From Verrucomicrobiaceae bacterium (GTDB lineage Bacteria; Verrucomicrobiota; Verrucomicrobiia; Verrucomicrobiales; Verrucomicrobiaceae): a stretch of DNA of 64,000 bases. Below are positions 25,949 to 34,577 of this stretch, one piece after another. Below the pieces are notes generated by a model. The model had not been told where the DNA came from and did no database searches. It saw only the letters and a program-made list of their open reading frames with translations. Both the position numbers and the translations under genes were made by a program. Within the stretch, counting starts at the first letter, position 1, and each line of letters begins with the position of its first letter. The DNA lies in contig JAEUHN010000034.1 of NCBI GenBank assembly GCA_016795365.1, positions 55,206-119,205 on the forward strand, written 5' to 3'.

Positions 25949-26857
25949 TCAAAACGGTGTCCGAGGCAGGAATGCATCCTCAGGACGACCCGGCGGGCGA
26001 CGCATGCCGGGGCCACCGCGACGCTGGCCTCCGCGAGGTCCATCGGGTGGGCCGCCGCGCTTTTGGAAGCTCGGGTCCGCCGTGCCTTTCCACTGGCGTG
26101 AGAGCTGGGGGAACTCAGTGGTGATGCAGTAGTAATACGTGCCCTCGGGAAACTCGGGAGTCACACCGAATCGTCCGTTGCACTCGTCCAGATCACCGCT
26201 GCCCGCCTTGTATTCGTAGTCCTCGGTGAAGGTGCCGTCGAACTTCCCGCCCGGTCCGCCGTCGCGTTTGCCCTCGCGCAGTTGATAGCTGGAGCGCATC
26301 TTCTTGAGCGGGCTTGTGGCGTCCTTGGCGTTGCTGTGGGCTTGCTCCGTGTAAATCGGGAAGCCGTCCGCCGCGTAGCCCACGAGCACCATCTTGTCGT
26401 TCGTGGGCGAAGTGCGCTTCTCGATCAGACCTGTGGGCAGACCATGGTAGTGATAGGCACCATTCGGCTGCACATGCGCCATGTGATCATCCAGACCGAG
26501 ATCGATCTTCCCTGACAAGGCTTCGTATTTCCAGCCGGAGGATGAGTCGAAATTCCAAAACTCCGCCGTGCCGGGCTCAAAGGGCACACCGTTCAAGGCT
26601 ACGCCAAAGAAGGCATGGCCGCTGGGTGTCGGTTTGTCAGCAGCCTGAGGCTTGAGCGGAAGGTGAAACTCATAAGCCTGCGCGCGGATCGCATTCGGAT
26701 TGCCACGACGAGGAAAGTCACCGGGCTTGTGATCAGGGATGCCATTGCTCTTGATCACGCGTTGCTCGCCTTCGGTGGCGACGGACACCACAGCCTTGGG
26801 CAGGGAGGCGGCGAGGGCGGGGATGACAAGGCTGAGCCAGAGGGCGGTTCGTTTCAT
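25949..26857 (-). CDS. Exported YHYH-domain protein
   Basis: A 302-residue protein with an N-terminal signal peptide (MKRTALWLSLVIPALAAS). A YHYH domain follows, with the name-giving motif in GAYHYHGLPTGLI and the flanking MVLVGYAADGFPIYT. The C-terminal 45 residues are rich in Gly, Pro and Arg (GGPPDGPRGGQRRGGPGM) and probably disordered. YHYH proteins are exported and of unknown function; the His/Tyr pairs suggest metal binding. The gene lies 49 bases after the FtsX-type permease gene and 80 bases before the ABC exporter gene, all on the minus strand, so an operon is possible. Confidence 0.85.
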   Translation of the reverse strand: MKRTALWLSLVIPALAASLPKAVVSVATEGEQRVIKSNGIPDHKPGDFPRRGNPNAIRAQAYEFHLPLKPQAADKPTPSGHAFFGVALNGVPFEPGTAEFWNFDSSSGWKYEALSGKIDLGLDDHMAHVQPNGAYHYHGLPTGLIEKRTSPTNDKMVLVGYAADGFPIYTEQAHSNAKDATSPLKKMRSSYQLREGKRDGGPGGKFDGTFTEDYEYKAGSGDLDECNGRFGVTPEFPEGTYYYCITTEFPQLSRQWKGTADPSFQKRGGPPDGPRGGQRRGGPGMRRPPGRPEDAFLPRTPF

Positions 26858-26906
26858 GCGGGATCAAGATGGAGCATCAACCTTAACGCAAGGTGAACGC
26901 CCGGAT

Positions 26907-28064
26907 TTATCCACGGAACACCATCGCGGGCTCCAGCCGCGCCACACGCCAGATGCCGAGCATCGCGGCGAGCGCACAGATGAAACAAATGACACCGAAA
27001 ACCGCAGGCGGCACCATGTCCGGCATGTAGAAAGGTGGCTGTTCGTTTTTCAAAGCCCCAAAGGCAAAGCCTGAGGTGGCAGCGAGCCCGATGCCGTAAC
27101 CGACGAAGCCGACGGTGAAGGCTTGCGTGAGCAGCATCCGGCATAGCATGAAGGTGCTTGCACCCATGGCCTTGAGCGCACCGAGGTGCTTCATGTGATC
27201 AAGCACGAACGAGTAAAATGTCTGGCACGAGATGGCCACGCCGACGATGAAGCCTACGACGACTGTGATGCCGAAGGAAATGGGAATACCCGTGTTCTTC
27301 ACATACCACCAGACCGTGGCTGCATTGAAGTCGCGTGGTGTTCCGTAGGGTCCATTCACCCACACCTTGAGTCCGGTTTCGCGCTCGATGTCCGCAGCGG
27401 CCTGCTCATTGCTGATGCCGGGCTTGGGCGCAGCGATCACTGCCGAGAGCATCTTGCGCTGTGCCGGTGCATACTGCAGCGCGCGGCTGTAAGTGGTCCA
27501 CACATACGGACCGCCAGTGAAGGAGGTCATGGCCTCGCAGATGCCCACCACGCGGGCTTCCTGGTCGTTGATTTCAAAGGTGTCGCCCACCTTGATCGGG
27601 TTCTGGCGATCAATGGAGAGGCGTTGCAAGGCGAGGTCATCGACGATGACGGAATGCGGTAGCCGCACATCCTCCAGCCTGCCTTCGCGCATCTTCACCG
27701 GGGCGCCGGCGAGCGTCGCGGAGTCGATACCGATGAGCTGGATGATCTTGAACTTGCCGTTGGCCATGCGCACGCGCTGCACACCGGAGTAAAGCGGCGA
27801 TGCCCAGGCCACGCTGTCCACGGAGCGCACCAGAGCCACGTCCGTGTCGCGCATCGGATTCGTTTCATTGACCTGCTCCACCTTCTCCTCCACGGCCCAG
27901 AGCGGCGCGGGCACGTTCTTCAGCGTCGCGGTGGTCCAGAGCATCAGGCCGCAGAAAACGCCGCTCTGCTGCGCCATGAGGAAGGTGGCAAAGAAAAGCC
28001 CCACGACGAGCATGAGATACTTCGCGGTATCTCCAAACAACATGCGTAGGGCGAGTCTGATCAT
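26907..28064 (-). CDS. FtsX/DevC-type ABC transporter permease
   Basis: The 385-residue protein has the layout of MacB/LolC/DevC permeases. One N-terminal TM (about residues 14-33) is followed by a large periplasmic domain with the HSVIVDDLALQRL and GDTFEINDQEARVVGI segments, then three TMs in the last 130 residues that form the FtsX core (FYSFVLDHMKHLGALKAMGAS). Such permeases need a separate LolD/DevA-type ATPase and usually a membrane-fusion protein. Neither gene is in the window downstream, and YqeY lies upstream, so partners must be encoded elsewhere. The substrate is unknown. Confidence 0.85.
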   Translation of the reverse strand: MIRLALRMLFGDTAKYLMLVVGLFFATFLMAQQSGVFCGLMLWTTATLKNVPAPLWAVEEKVEQVNETNPMRDTDVALVRSVDSVAWASPLYSGVQRVRMANGKFKIIQLIGIDSATLAGAPVKMREGRLEDVRLPHSVIVDDLALQRLSIDRQNPIKVGDTFEINDQEARVVGICEAMTSFTGGPYVWTTYSRALQYAPAQRKMLSAVIAAPKPGISNEQAAADIERETGLKVWVNGPYGTPRDFNAATVWWYVKNTGIPISFGITVVVGFIVGVAISCQTFYSFVLDHMKHLGALKAMGASTFMLCRMLLTQAFTVGFVGYGIGLAATSGFAFGALKNEQPPFYMPDMVPPAVFGVICFICALAAMLGIWRVARLEPAMVFRG

Positions 28065-28123
28065 CGAAGGAAAGGCGTTCGGCGTTCGCAGCGGTTACGA
28101 GCGCCGGGGAGCATCGGGACGCC

Positions 28124-28576
28124 TCAAGGAAGACGCTTGGCGACTTCGCCAGAGATCACCTTGTTGTCAGCGCGCCCGGCGGTGCGTTCCTGCACGGCCT
28201 TCATCACGGAGCCCATCTCCTTTTTGGATGTGGCACCCAGTTCGGCGATGACGGCTTCGATGATGGCGATGACTTCTTCGTTGCTCATCGCAGCGGGCAA
28301 ATACTTCTCCAGCACCGCGATCTCCGCCTTGGCCTGATCGGCCATCTCGGCGCGTCCGGCTTTCACGGCACCATCGAGGGAGTCCTGGAGCTTCTTGAGT
28401 TCCTTGCGGATGACGGGCACGGTGTCCACCTCGTTGAGTTCGCCATCAGCGCCGAGCTTCTCGATCGCTGCATACTTGAGCGCGGACTTGAGATTGCGGA
28501 CCACGTTCAGGGTGACGGAGTCCTTCGCCATCATGGCGGTCTTCATGTCGGCGAGGATGCGTTGGGCGATAGTCAT
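28124..28576 (-). CDS. yqeY: GatB/YqeY domain protein
   Basis: A 150-residue protein of the usual YqeY length. Features are the N-terminal DMKTAMMAKDSVTLNVVRNLKSALK, the central EKYLPAAMSNEEVIAII and the C-terminal MGSVMKAV...GRADNKVISGEV signature. It corresponds to the tail domain of the GatB subunit of the tRNA-dependent amidotransferase and probably binds tRNA, but the stand-alone protein has no established reaction. It lies 59 bases upstream of the FtsX-type permease, same strand. Confidence 0.93.
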   Translation of the reverse strand: MTIAQRILADMKTAMMAKDSVTLNVVRNLKSALKYAAIEKLGADGELNEVDTVPVIRKELKKLQDSLDGAVKAGRAEMADQAKAEIAVLEKYLPAAMSNEEVIAIIEAVIAELGATSKKEMGSVMKAVQERTAGRADNKVISGEVAKRLP

Positions 28577-28648
28577 AGGTCTTGGCGTTGGGTTGGATGA
28601 GCGCGCAGTGTGCTGCGAGGGCGTGGGTTGTAAAGGAGCTTGTCGGCA

Positions 28649-29515
28649 TCAACGGCCCAGCGCTGCGCGTGCAATCTCATCCCCGCGCAGGAGAGGCAGC
28701 GAGTAGTGTCCATCGTCCGGCGTCCAGTGCGTGATTGCCGTGGGCATGAGAGTCGCGAGTTTCTCAGCGTAAGAGCAGGGGATGTTCCGATCCTTCATGC
28801 CATGCCAGAGATGCACCGGGCAGCGGATCTGGCTGAAGTCGATGCCCCAGTCCTCGTGATACACGTCGCCATCGGCCTGCACCTGCGGCACACCGCTGGC
28901 CAGACAGTCGCGGAAGCTCTGACAAATGATCCGATGCGCCTCGCGATCCTGGAGGGCTTCGCGATCCCGGCCACTCAGCATCGCGATCATCCAGCTCAGC
29001 GGGGGGAGATGAGCCGGGCAGTGCGAGATGGTGCTGGCGATGTGAAACAGAGGGCTCAACAACCACGGCACGTGATGGCTCATCGCGAGCACCAGTCGGT
29101 AAGGGAAGAACAGCTCGCGACTGCCAAACAAACGCAAGGGCGGAGCACCGCAGATCACGCTAGCACTGAGCAGGCGATCGGGAATCGCGTGAGCACAGGC
29201 AAGGGCATACGGACCGCCACCTGACACGCCGAAGACGTGGAACTTGTCCCATCCCAGATGGTCCGCTAGCTCGACCACCACGGGCGGCCAGTCCAGCAGG
29301 CGACGACCCGGCTGGTGATCGGAGCGCCCGACACCTGGACGATCCATCGCCACCACATGCAACCCCTGGCGCTTGCCTTGCTCATCCATCAGGGCCCCTT
29401 GCACCAGCGAACTCGGCCACCCATGAAAGTAGAAAGCTGGCACGCCTGCGGGATCGCCGAAGTGCTGGAAAGCCAGCTTCCGACCGGAGGAAAGGGTGAG
29501 GAACTCGTGAGTCAT
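28649..29515 (-). CDS. Alpha/beta hydrolase
   Basis: A 288-residue cytoplasmic alpha/beta hydrolase. The oxyanion-region motif FHGWPSS, the GMDRPG-like strand MDRPGVGRSD, the nucleophile elbow FGVSGGGPYA (Ser) and the terminal histidine in DDGHYSLP are all present, and DRNIPCSYA supplies the probable acid. I chose the ATG at 29515 (MTHEFLTL), which gives a normal N-terminal beta-strand; an upstream ATG would add 23 unrelated residues. The substrate cannot be inferred. Confidence 0.88.
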   Translation of the reverse strand: MTHEFLTLSSGRKLAFQHFGDPAGVPAFYFHGWPSSLVQGALMDEQGKRQGLHVVAMDRPGVGRSDHQPGRRLLDWPPVVVELADHLGWDKFHVFGVSGGGPYALACAHAIPDRLLSASVICGAPPLRLFGSRELFFPYRLVLAMSHHVPWLLSPLFHIASTISHCPAHLPPLSWMIAMLSGRDREALQDREAHRIICQSFRDCLASGVPQVQADGDVYHEDWGIDFSQIRCPVHLWHGMKDRNIPCSYAEKLATLMPTAITHWTPDDGHYSLPLLRGDEIARAALGR

Positions 29516-29630
29516 GGCTGCGATCAAAGCGGCTGATCTCTCGGGCCGCGCATTGATGTTTTCAATGGACGACTCGCACATCATGAGATGCGCGCAAAAC
29601 CCGTCACACGGCCGGGTAAGGATTCATGGC

Positions 29631-29660
29631 CATTCGTTCCCATTCGTGTTCATTCGCGTT
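29631..29660 (+). repeat. Three tandem 10-bp CATTCG units
   Basis: CATTCGTTCC, CATTCGTGTT and CATTCGCGTT follow each other without spacer in the intergenic region between two divergently transcribed hydrolase genes. Only the last four bases vary. It may be a dispersed intergenic repeat of this lineage or a helical-phase protein-binding site. Confidence 0.6.
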
Positions 29661-29717
29661 TGATGCTGGCAAAGTTTTAATGCTGCATCGCTACCGCCCC
29701 GTGACATCATCTCGTCC

Positions 29718-30539
29718 ATGAAGTCCCTGGTGCGACATTCTGCGATGTTCTTCCTCCGCGTTTTCGCCGGGCTGGCGGTGATGCTGCTCCTGTTTCAGAG
29801 TTGCATGATCTACCATCCTCGGGGCTATGAGGAGTCATTCATCCAGGCGAGCGGAGCCGAGCCCCTGCGCTACCGAACCTCGCAGGGCGAGCAGGTGAGC
29901 TGGATCAGGAATCCCGGCGGTGCAGGAATGGTGTGGCTTGTGTTTGCTGGCAATGGCACGCGGGCGCTGGACCTGGTGAGTTACTTCAATCGAGTGCCTG
30001 ACTTTGAAAACGACGTCTTCGTGCATGTCGATTACCCGGCCTATGGCAGGTGCGAGGGTCGTCCGAGTCCAGCCGCCATCAGCGAGTCGATTCGCAACGT
30101 GCTGCCGACTTTGGCCAAGCGATTGGATTTGAAGCCCGAAGCGCTCCAGCCTCGGCTGCGAGTCTTCGGCCACTCGCTGGGGGCGGCGGCGGCTCTGATC
30201 GCGATGGACGAGGAACATATCGATCGCGGTGTGCTCATCGCGCCGTTTTCATCCATGAAGTCCATGGCACGGTTGCGAGTGGGCTGGCCGCTGTGCGAGC
30301 TGTTGCATCACCGCTTTGACAATGAAGCGGTCATCTCAAGCCTCCAGGCCCGCGGTGGGTGTCATCTGGAGGTGATTCACGGCACGGCTGACGAGGTGAT
30401 TCCGCAGGCTCAGAGTGAGGCCTTGGCGGCGAAGTTCCCCGACGTCATCGCCTATCATGTGGTGGACGGGGCGTTTCATAATCACATCCTCACTTCGGAC
30501 CGCGACTTGGTGTTCAAGTCGATGGCTGCGGTGCGCTGA
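29718..30539 (+). CDS. Exported or lipid-anchored alpha/beta hydrolase
   Basis: A 273-residue hydrolase of the BEM46/YtmA-like type. The N-terminus has a hydrophobic stretch (FLRVFAGLAVMLLLF) followed by QSCMIYHP; the cysteine at about residue 29 could be a lipidation site, although the lipobox is weak. Catalytic features are GHSLGAAAALIAMD (Ser nucleophile), HGTADEVIP (Asp) and the histidine in DGAFHNHI. Proteins starting QxxxYxP after such a signal are common envelope hydrolases of unknown substrate. The stop is followed two bases later by the region leading into ispD, so the genes may be co-transcribed. Confidence 0.85.
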   Translation: MKSLVRHSAMFFLRVFAGLAVMLLLFQSCMIYHPRGYEESFIQASGAEPLRYRTSQGEQVSWIRNPGGAGMVWLVFAGNGTRALDLVSYFNRVPDFENDVFVHVDYPAYGRCEGRPSPAAISESIRNVLPTLAKRLDLKPEALQPRLRVFGHSLGAAAALIAMDEEHIDRGVLIAPFSSMKSMARLRVGWPLCELLHHRFDNEAVISSLQARGGCHLEVIHGTADEVIPQAQSEALAAKFPDVIAYHVVDGAFHNHILTSDRDLVFKSMAAVR

Positions 30540-30583
30540 GATTGCGGCTTGCCGACTCGGCGTGCGTGTCTTTGATGCGCACC

Positions 30584-31237
30584 ATGACTTCCGCCATCAT
30601 CGTCGCCGCCGGCAGCAGCCAGCGCATGGGTTTCAACAAGCTGCTGGCACCGCTCGGCGGAGTGCCAGTGATCGTGCGCACGGTGCGAACCTTCGATCAA
30701 TGCGATGCCATCGACGAGATCATCGTGGTGGGCTCCGAGGCCGTGCGCGAGGAGCTGGCCAAGCACTCGTTCCCGAAGTTGGTCAAGATGCTGCCCGGTG
30801 GATCGGAGCGTCACTTCTCAGTCTTCGAGGGCCTGCGCGCCTTGTCGGAGTCGAGTCAAATCGTAGCCGTTCATGATGGTGGTCGCCCCCTCATCACCAC
30901 GGCGCAGATCAGCAAGTGCGTGGCCATCGCTCGCGACAAACGCGCTGTCGCCTGTGCCCGTCCCGTGACCGAGACCATGAAACGCTGCGATGATTCCGGT
31001 AAGATCACCAACTCGCTGGAACGCAAGAACGCCTGGATCATGGAGACGCCGCAGGTGTTTGATCGCGAGCTGCTCATGACCGCCTACGAGCACGTCCTGG
31101 GCTCTGAGTTGCTCGTCACTGACGAGGTCTCCGCCGTGCAAGCTCTTGGCGAGCCGGTGTTTGTGGTGGAGAACACCTCGCCCAATCTGAAGATCACTTT
31201 CCCCGCTGACCTCGCGCTTGCAGAGAAACTGCTGTAG
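30584..31237 (+). CDS. ispD: 2-C-methyl-D-erythritol 4-phosphate cytidylyltransferase
   Basis: The 217-residue enzyme transfers CMP to MEP in the non-mevalonate isoprenoid pathway. The nucleotide-binding loop AAGSSQRMGFNKLL is at the N-terminus. VAVHDGGRPL replaces the usual VHDAARP, keeping the aspartate and arginine. CARPVTETMK and TDEVSAVQALG follow, and the C-terminus NLKITFPADLALAE fits the family NxKIT-P-D motif. I chose the ATG at 30584 (MTSAIIVAAG); an ATG three codons earlier is equally possible. An extension to 30542 adds residues without family resemblance. Confidence 0.93.
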   Translation: MTSAIIVAAGSSQRMGFNKLLAPLGGVPVIVRTVRTFDQCDAIDEIIVVGSEAVREELAKHSFPKLVKMLPGGSERHFSVFEGLRALSESSQIVAVHDGGRPLITTAQISKCVAIARDKRAVACARPVTETMKRCDDSGKITNSLERKNAWIMETPQVFDRELLMTAYEHVLGSELLVTDEVSAVQALGEPVFVVENTSPNLKITFPADLALAEKLL

Positions 31238-31361
31238 CGATGGGACACCGTGGTTTGAAGCGGATCGGTGGCTGGGACTTGAGCCACGGCCTCCGTTGAT
31301 GCGCTGAGAGGCAAGCTGAACGTCAAGGAGGAGTCTAAACTGCTGAATTATGAAAATTATA

Positions 31362-31408
31362 GAAAAAGGCTAGCCTGTCCGCTAGAATACCGAGCTGCTG
31401 CCTTTTTC
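31362..31408 (+). terminator. Nested hairpin before the M50 protease gene
   Basis: GAAAAAGGC (31362-31370) pairs perfectly with GCCTTTTTC (31400-31408), and CTAGC/GCTAG forms a small inner stem. A T5 run ends the 3' arm. It lies 125 bases after ispD and 16 bases before the next start codon, so it could end ispD transcription or act as an attenuator for the downstream gene. Confidence 0.45.
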
Positions 31409-31423
31409 GACCTCCCACGGGCC

Positions 31424-34336
31424 ATGCTCAAGAACCTCGTTCCAGACTCCTTCCCGAGCGTTTCGCCGACCCTTCTGTGGGTCGGTGGCGCTGTGGTGGC
31501 GTTGTTCGTGGGCCTGGTGGTCTTGGTTCGGATCCTGAACTTCCTGGAGGTCCGTCGCCGAGTCTTTCGACCGGGAGGGGTGGGACTGGACAAGGTAGCG
31601 AGCATCCCAAACCATCAGCGCCCCATGCTCGAAATGGCCGACCAGGAGCTGCAGGAGCTGGGCTTCCGATTCTGGGGCACGTTGCGGGATGGCTCCATCG
31701 TGGGAGATCGGCACCCGCGATGGTGGCTGGTGTATGAGCAGGGATCGCCGCCTACGTTGGCGCGAGTCGCCTTGGCTTTGGAACCTTATCGACTTCGCGA
31801 GTGCGATGTCGTTTTCACTTCTTGGCGGCAGTCCGATGGGCGCTACGTGGAGACCCTCTCGCAACCAGTCTCGAAGGCCTTGCCGGTTGCAGAGGATTCG
31901 ATGGCCGAGGGGCGAGTCTTTGCCAGCCTGGCTGATCAATGGAAGGCCCATCAGGCTCGCGTGCAGCCGATCGGAGCAGAGATCGCCTTCCCCGATGCGC
32001 AGGCATGGATTGCGCGAGCGGATGCGCATGGGCGAGGGGATTTGCGGCGGCTCGTGGCCTTGAACAAGATGAAGCTTGGGCGCGAGCCTGAAACCTTTCG
32101 ACTGCGCTGGGGCGCGGCCTGGAAGATGGCGGGCGAGGTGGGCAAAGTGGAAGGCGAGCAACGGGTCCGGGCCCGCAGAAATCGCGCTTCAGCTCCGGTT
32201 TACCCACCTTCCGTCCTCGCCGAGCTGGACATGGATCACTGGCATCGCGAGGAGAGTCGGAAAGCCTCCGGCGTCGGGACCTCGGGGTGGATGAAGCTTG
32301 CCATGCTGCTCCTCTCGATGGTGCTCTCGGGCTGGGCGATGAAAGGTGGAGCATTGAAGACGAATGGAGTTCTTGCCATTCTCGGCGTGCTCACGGTGCA
32401 TGAGCTGGGACACTTCCTCGCCATGTGGCTCTTTGGTTATCGGAACCGCGGCATCTTCTTCATTCCCTTCTTTGGTGCGGTGGCGATGGCTGGGAAGCGA
32501 CCCGACTTGGCGGCCTGGAAGGAGATCATCGTGGTGCTGGCGGGGCCAGTGCCGGGCATGGTCGCGGGAGCGGTGGCGCTCCTCTACGATTGCTGGGGCA
32601 TCGAGTGGCTGCGCTGGCCCGCGTTCTTCAGCCTCATCCTCAATGGGCTCAATCTGCTGCCCGTCCTGCCCATGGATGGCGGGCATCTGCTGCGGCTGGC
32701 CATCCAGGGACGCTGGCCTCGTCTTCAGGCAATGCTTCAGACGCTGAGCGCGCTTGGCATGATGGGGATGGGACTCTTCGGAGGCAAGGTGCTGTTCTAC
32801 ATCGGCATCAGTCAGCTGCTCCATCTGGGCACTCCATGGTTCGTGGCTAGTGTGGTCCGCCGCAAGCATCGCTCGTTTGTTCCTGCCAACGGCTCGCGAA
32901 AGCCTCATGCCGAGGAAGATGCCTACCGTGAGGCCTATCGATCCATTCGCGAGCATCCGCGTTATCGGGCCAGGCACGGTGTCATCGTGCAGTCCCTCGC
33001 GACGCAGATTGCTGATCAGCTCAAAGCTCGACCGGCGGGATTCTTCGCGACCGCCGTGGCCATCCTCGGCTGCACCGTGGTGCTGTGGTCGCCCGTGGCT
33101 GCTTGGTTTGGCGTGGGTGCGTATGCTGAGCGTCAGATCGTGATCGAGACCCGGAAGAACTTCGAAGCCGGTCTCCCCGCCAATTTCCAAGACGCCCGGC
33201 GCTATCCGGCTTGCGAAGTTGATCCTGTGAATCGCAAGCGCTGGACGGCACTCATCAAAGTGGTGGGCGAACTGGCCGATGATTCCCCGGCCTACCAGGC
33301 ACTGCGTGAGGTGGACAAGGATCGGTTTGAAAAAGAACCGGAAGCCACTCTGGCGGATGAAGCCAAGAGCGCGCTGGCTGCTGACGACGCACCGATGCTC
33401 GAGGTGTGGTCACCCGCCTTGCCTGCGGAGTTGCCCCCGGTGCTCAATGGCTTCCTCAATGAAGTTCGCCTCGCTCTGGTGGCCGAGCCGAAGAACGTTT
33501 CCCAAACCGCCGAGGTGGGCGAGCAACGGTTTCAGGTGGATGCGCTCGCCTTGCTTCGACGCGATGCCCGGCGCCAGCTTCGAGCCGGCAACATCAAGGG
33601 CTGGAAGGACAATGTGATCGCCTGTGCTCGTGGTGTGGAGGCGCATCCGTATTGGACCACCAATGATTGCGAGCTGCGATCCGTCGCCACGCAACAACTC
33701 ATCGCCGTGATCGAAGAAGCCTGGCCTCAACTCGGGCGCGAGGCCGATGCGCCCTTCTTGGAAGACTTGGTCCAGCGACTGCCGACTCCTGATGAGTTGA
33801 CTCGGCGTCGCGTGCTGTCGCTGTTTACCGACAGCACGCAGCCCACTCAGATCGGGGCTCTCAATGGTGAAGGCGAAGACGCAATCGTGCCCGACCTCCC
33901 GCTTGTTCGATGGATCAAGCAATCGCCTCCAGCACGCTTGCTCGAGATGTATGCCCTTCGTCATCGTCGAGAGCTATGGCTCGCGGCCACCTCTCCCGAG
34001 GCAGCGGACTGGCGAAAGCTCTGCGGCAACTTCAAGCTGCAAGGCGCGACCATGCCCTTCATGTCGCCCGAGGTCATTTGCTTGGTCAGTCTCAGCGATG
34101 CTACCGAGTCCTGTGAGACCTCGCTCCGGCCCCAGTGGCAGCTCTTCCTCGCCGCCGCCAAGCTGCAAGGCGTCAAGACCACCCTCATCGACAAGCTCGC
34201 TGCCAACTTCTCCGAGCGAACGCTTGGCGATGGCGCGCGCGCCTTGATCTTCAATCCGCCTGCTCTGAAAAGGCAGGAAGGGACCCTCAGTTCCGTCGTC
34301 GTGCCTCAACCTGTGATCTGGCGGTTGTCGAAGTAG
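31424..34336 (+). CDS. Large membrane M50-family (site-2-type) metalloprotease
   Basis: A 970-residue membrane protein. Residues about 12-38 form a first TM. A soluble region of about 240 residues follows. The M50 core starts near 285: the zinc site HELGH is at residues 326-330, and the third ligand lies in NLLPVLPMDGGHLL with Asp near 418, both within hydrophobic segments. A further TM lies at about 540-565. The last 400 residues are soluble, with no family I recognise. Ordinary site-2 proteases are 350-450 residues, so the N- and C-terminal parts are extra. It probably cleaves membrane-bound substrates. No anti-sigma factor or site-1 protease partner is adjacent. The gene stands alone between ispD and the probable 6S RNA. 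Confidence 0.82.
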   Translation: MLKNLVPDSFPSVSPTLLWVGGAVVALFVGLVVLVRILNFLEVRRRVFRPGGVGLDKVASIPNHQRPMLEMADQELQELGFRFWGTLRDGSIVGDRHPRWWLVYEQGSPPTLARVALALEPYRLRECDVVFTSWRQSDGRYVETLSQPVSKALPVAEDSMAEGRVFASLADQWKAHQARVQPIGAEIAFPDAQAWIARADAHGRGDLRRLVALNKMKLGREPETFRLRWGAAWKMAGEVGKVEGEQRVRARRNRASAPVYPPSVLAELDMDHWHREESRKASGVGTSGWMKLAMLLLSMVLSGWAMKGGALKTNGVLAILGVLTVHELGHFLAMWLFGYRNRGIFFIPFFGAVAMAGKRPDLAAWKEIIVVLAGPVPGMVAGAVALLYDCWGIEWLRWPAFFSLILNGLNLLPVLPMDGGHLLRLAIQGRWPRLQAMLQTLSALGMMGMGLFGGKVLFYIGISQLLHLGTPWFVASVVRRKHRSFVPANGSRKPHAEEDAYREAYRSIREHPRYRARHGVIVQSLATQIADQLKARPAGFFATAVAILGCTVVLWSPVAAWFGVGAYAERQIVIETRKNFEAGLPANFQDARRYPACEVDPVNRKRWTALIKVVGELADDSPAYQALREVDKDRFEKEPEATLADEAKSALAADDAPMLEVWSPALPAELPPVLNGFLNEVRLALVAEPKNVSQTAEVGEQRFQVDALALLRRDARRQLRAGNIKGWKDNVIACARGVEAHPYWTTNDCELRSVATQQLIAVIEEAWPQLGREADAPFLEDLVQRLPTPDELTRRRVLSLFTDSTQPTQIGALNGEGEDAIVPDLPLVRWIKQSPPARLLEMYALRHRRELWLAATSPEAADWRKLCGNFKLQGATMPFMSPEVICLVSLSDATESCETSLRPQWQLFLAAAKLQGVKTTLIDKLAANFSERTLGDGARALIFNPPALKRQEGTLSSVVVPQPVIWRLSK

Positions 34337-34361
34337 TGGCAGTCGTTGATTCCAGACATGA

Positions 34362-34393
34362 GAAAGCCCCCTGACCGGAGTCAGGAGGCTTTC
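34362..34393. terminator. Hairpin between the M50 gene and the probable 6S RNA (serves both strands)
   Basis: A 14-position stem (34362-34375 with 34380-34393; 13 pairs, one C-A mismatch) closes the tetraloop CGGA. It starts 26 bases after the M50 stop codon on the plus strand and 13 bases beyond the 3' end of the candidate 6S RNA on the minus strand. T-tracts are short on both sides, slightly better on the minus strand. Confidence 0.7.
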
Positions 34394-34406
34394 ATGGTTC
34401 CCACTT

Positions 34407-34566
34407 GAGTCGTTCGGGCGAAGGGCTCACGTTCCCACTCTTTCGAGGTGGGAGCCCGCATGATGGGAGCCGTGTCGTCCAATGAAGGCGTGACATGAAA
34501 GCAACCCGTGCGTAGCCCCCGGGAAGGTATATCGGACCGGGCCATGTGTGCCCCGAAAACGGACCC
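34407..34566 (-). ncRNA. ssrS: Probable 6S RNA
   Basis: On the minus strand this 160-nt stretch has the architecture of 6S RNA, which binds the housekeeping RNA polymerase holoenzyme. The 5' end GGGTCCGTTTTCGGGGC pairs, with two bulged bases and one mismatch, with the 3' end GCCCGAACGACTC to form the closing stem. CCGATAT lies about 30 nt from the 5' end and GACGACAC about 60 nt from the 3' end; both strings occur in Escherichia coli 6S RNA in the same order and near the same distances from the ends. A small hairpin with a GAAA loop (TCCCA...TGGGA) follows GACGACAC, where E. coli also has a 3'-strand hairpin. A terminator hairpin lies just downstream. The call rests on manual comparison from memory; exact ends are approximate. 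No protein gene occupies this gap. Confidence 0.55.
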
Positions 34567-34577
34567 TGCAGGAAAGG

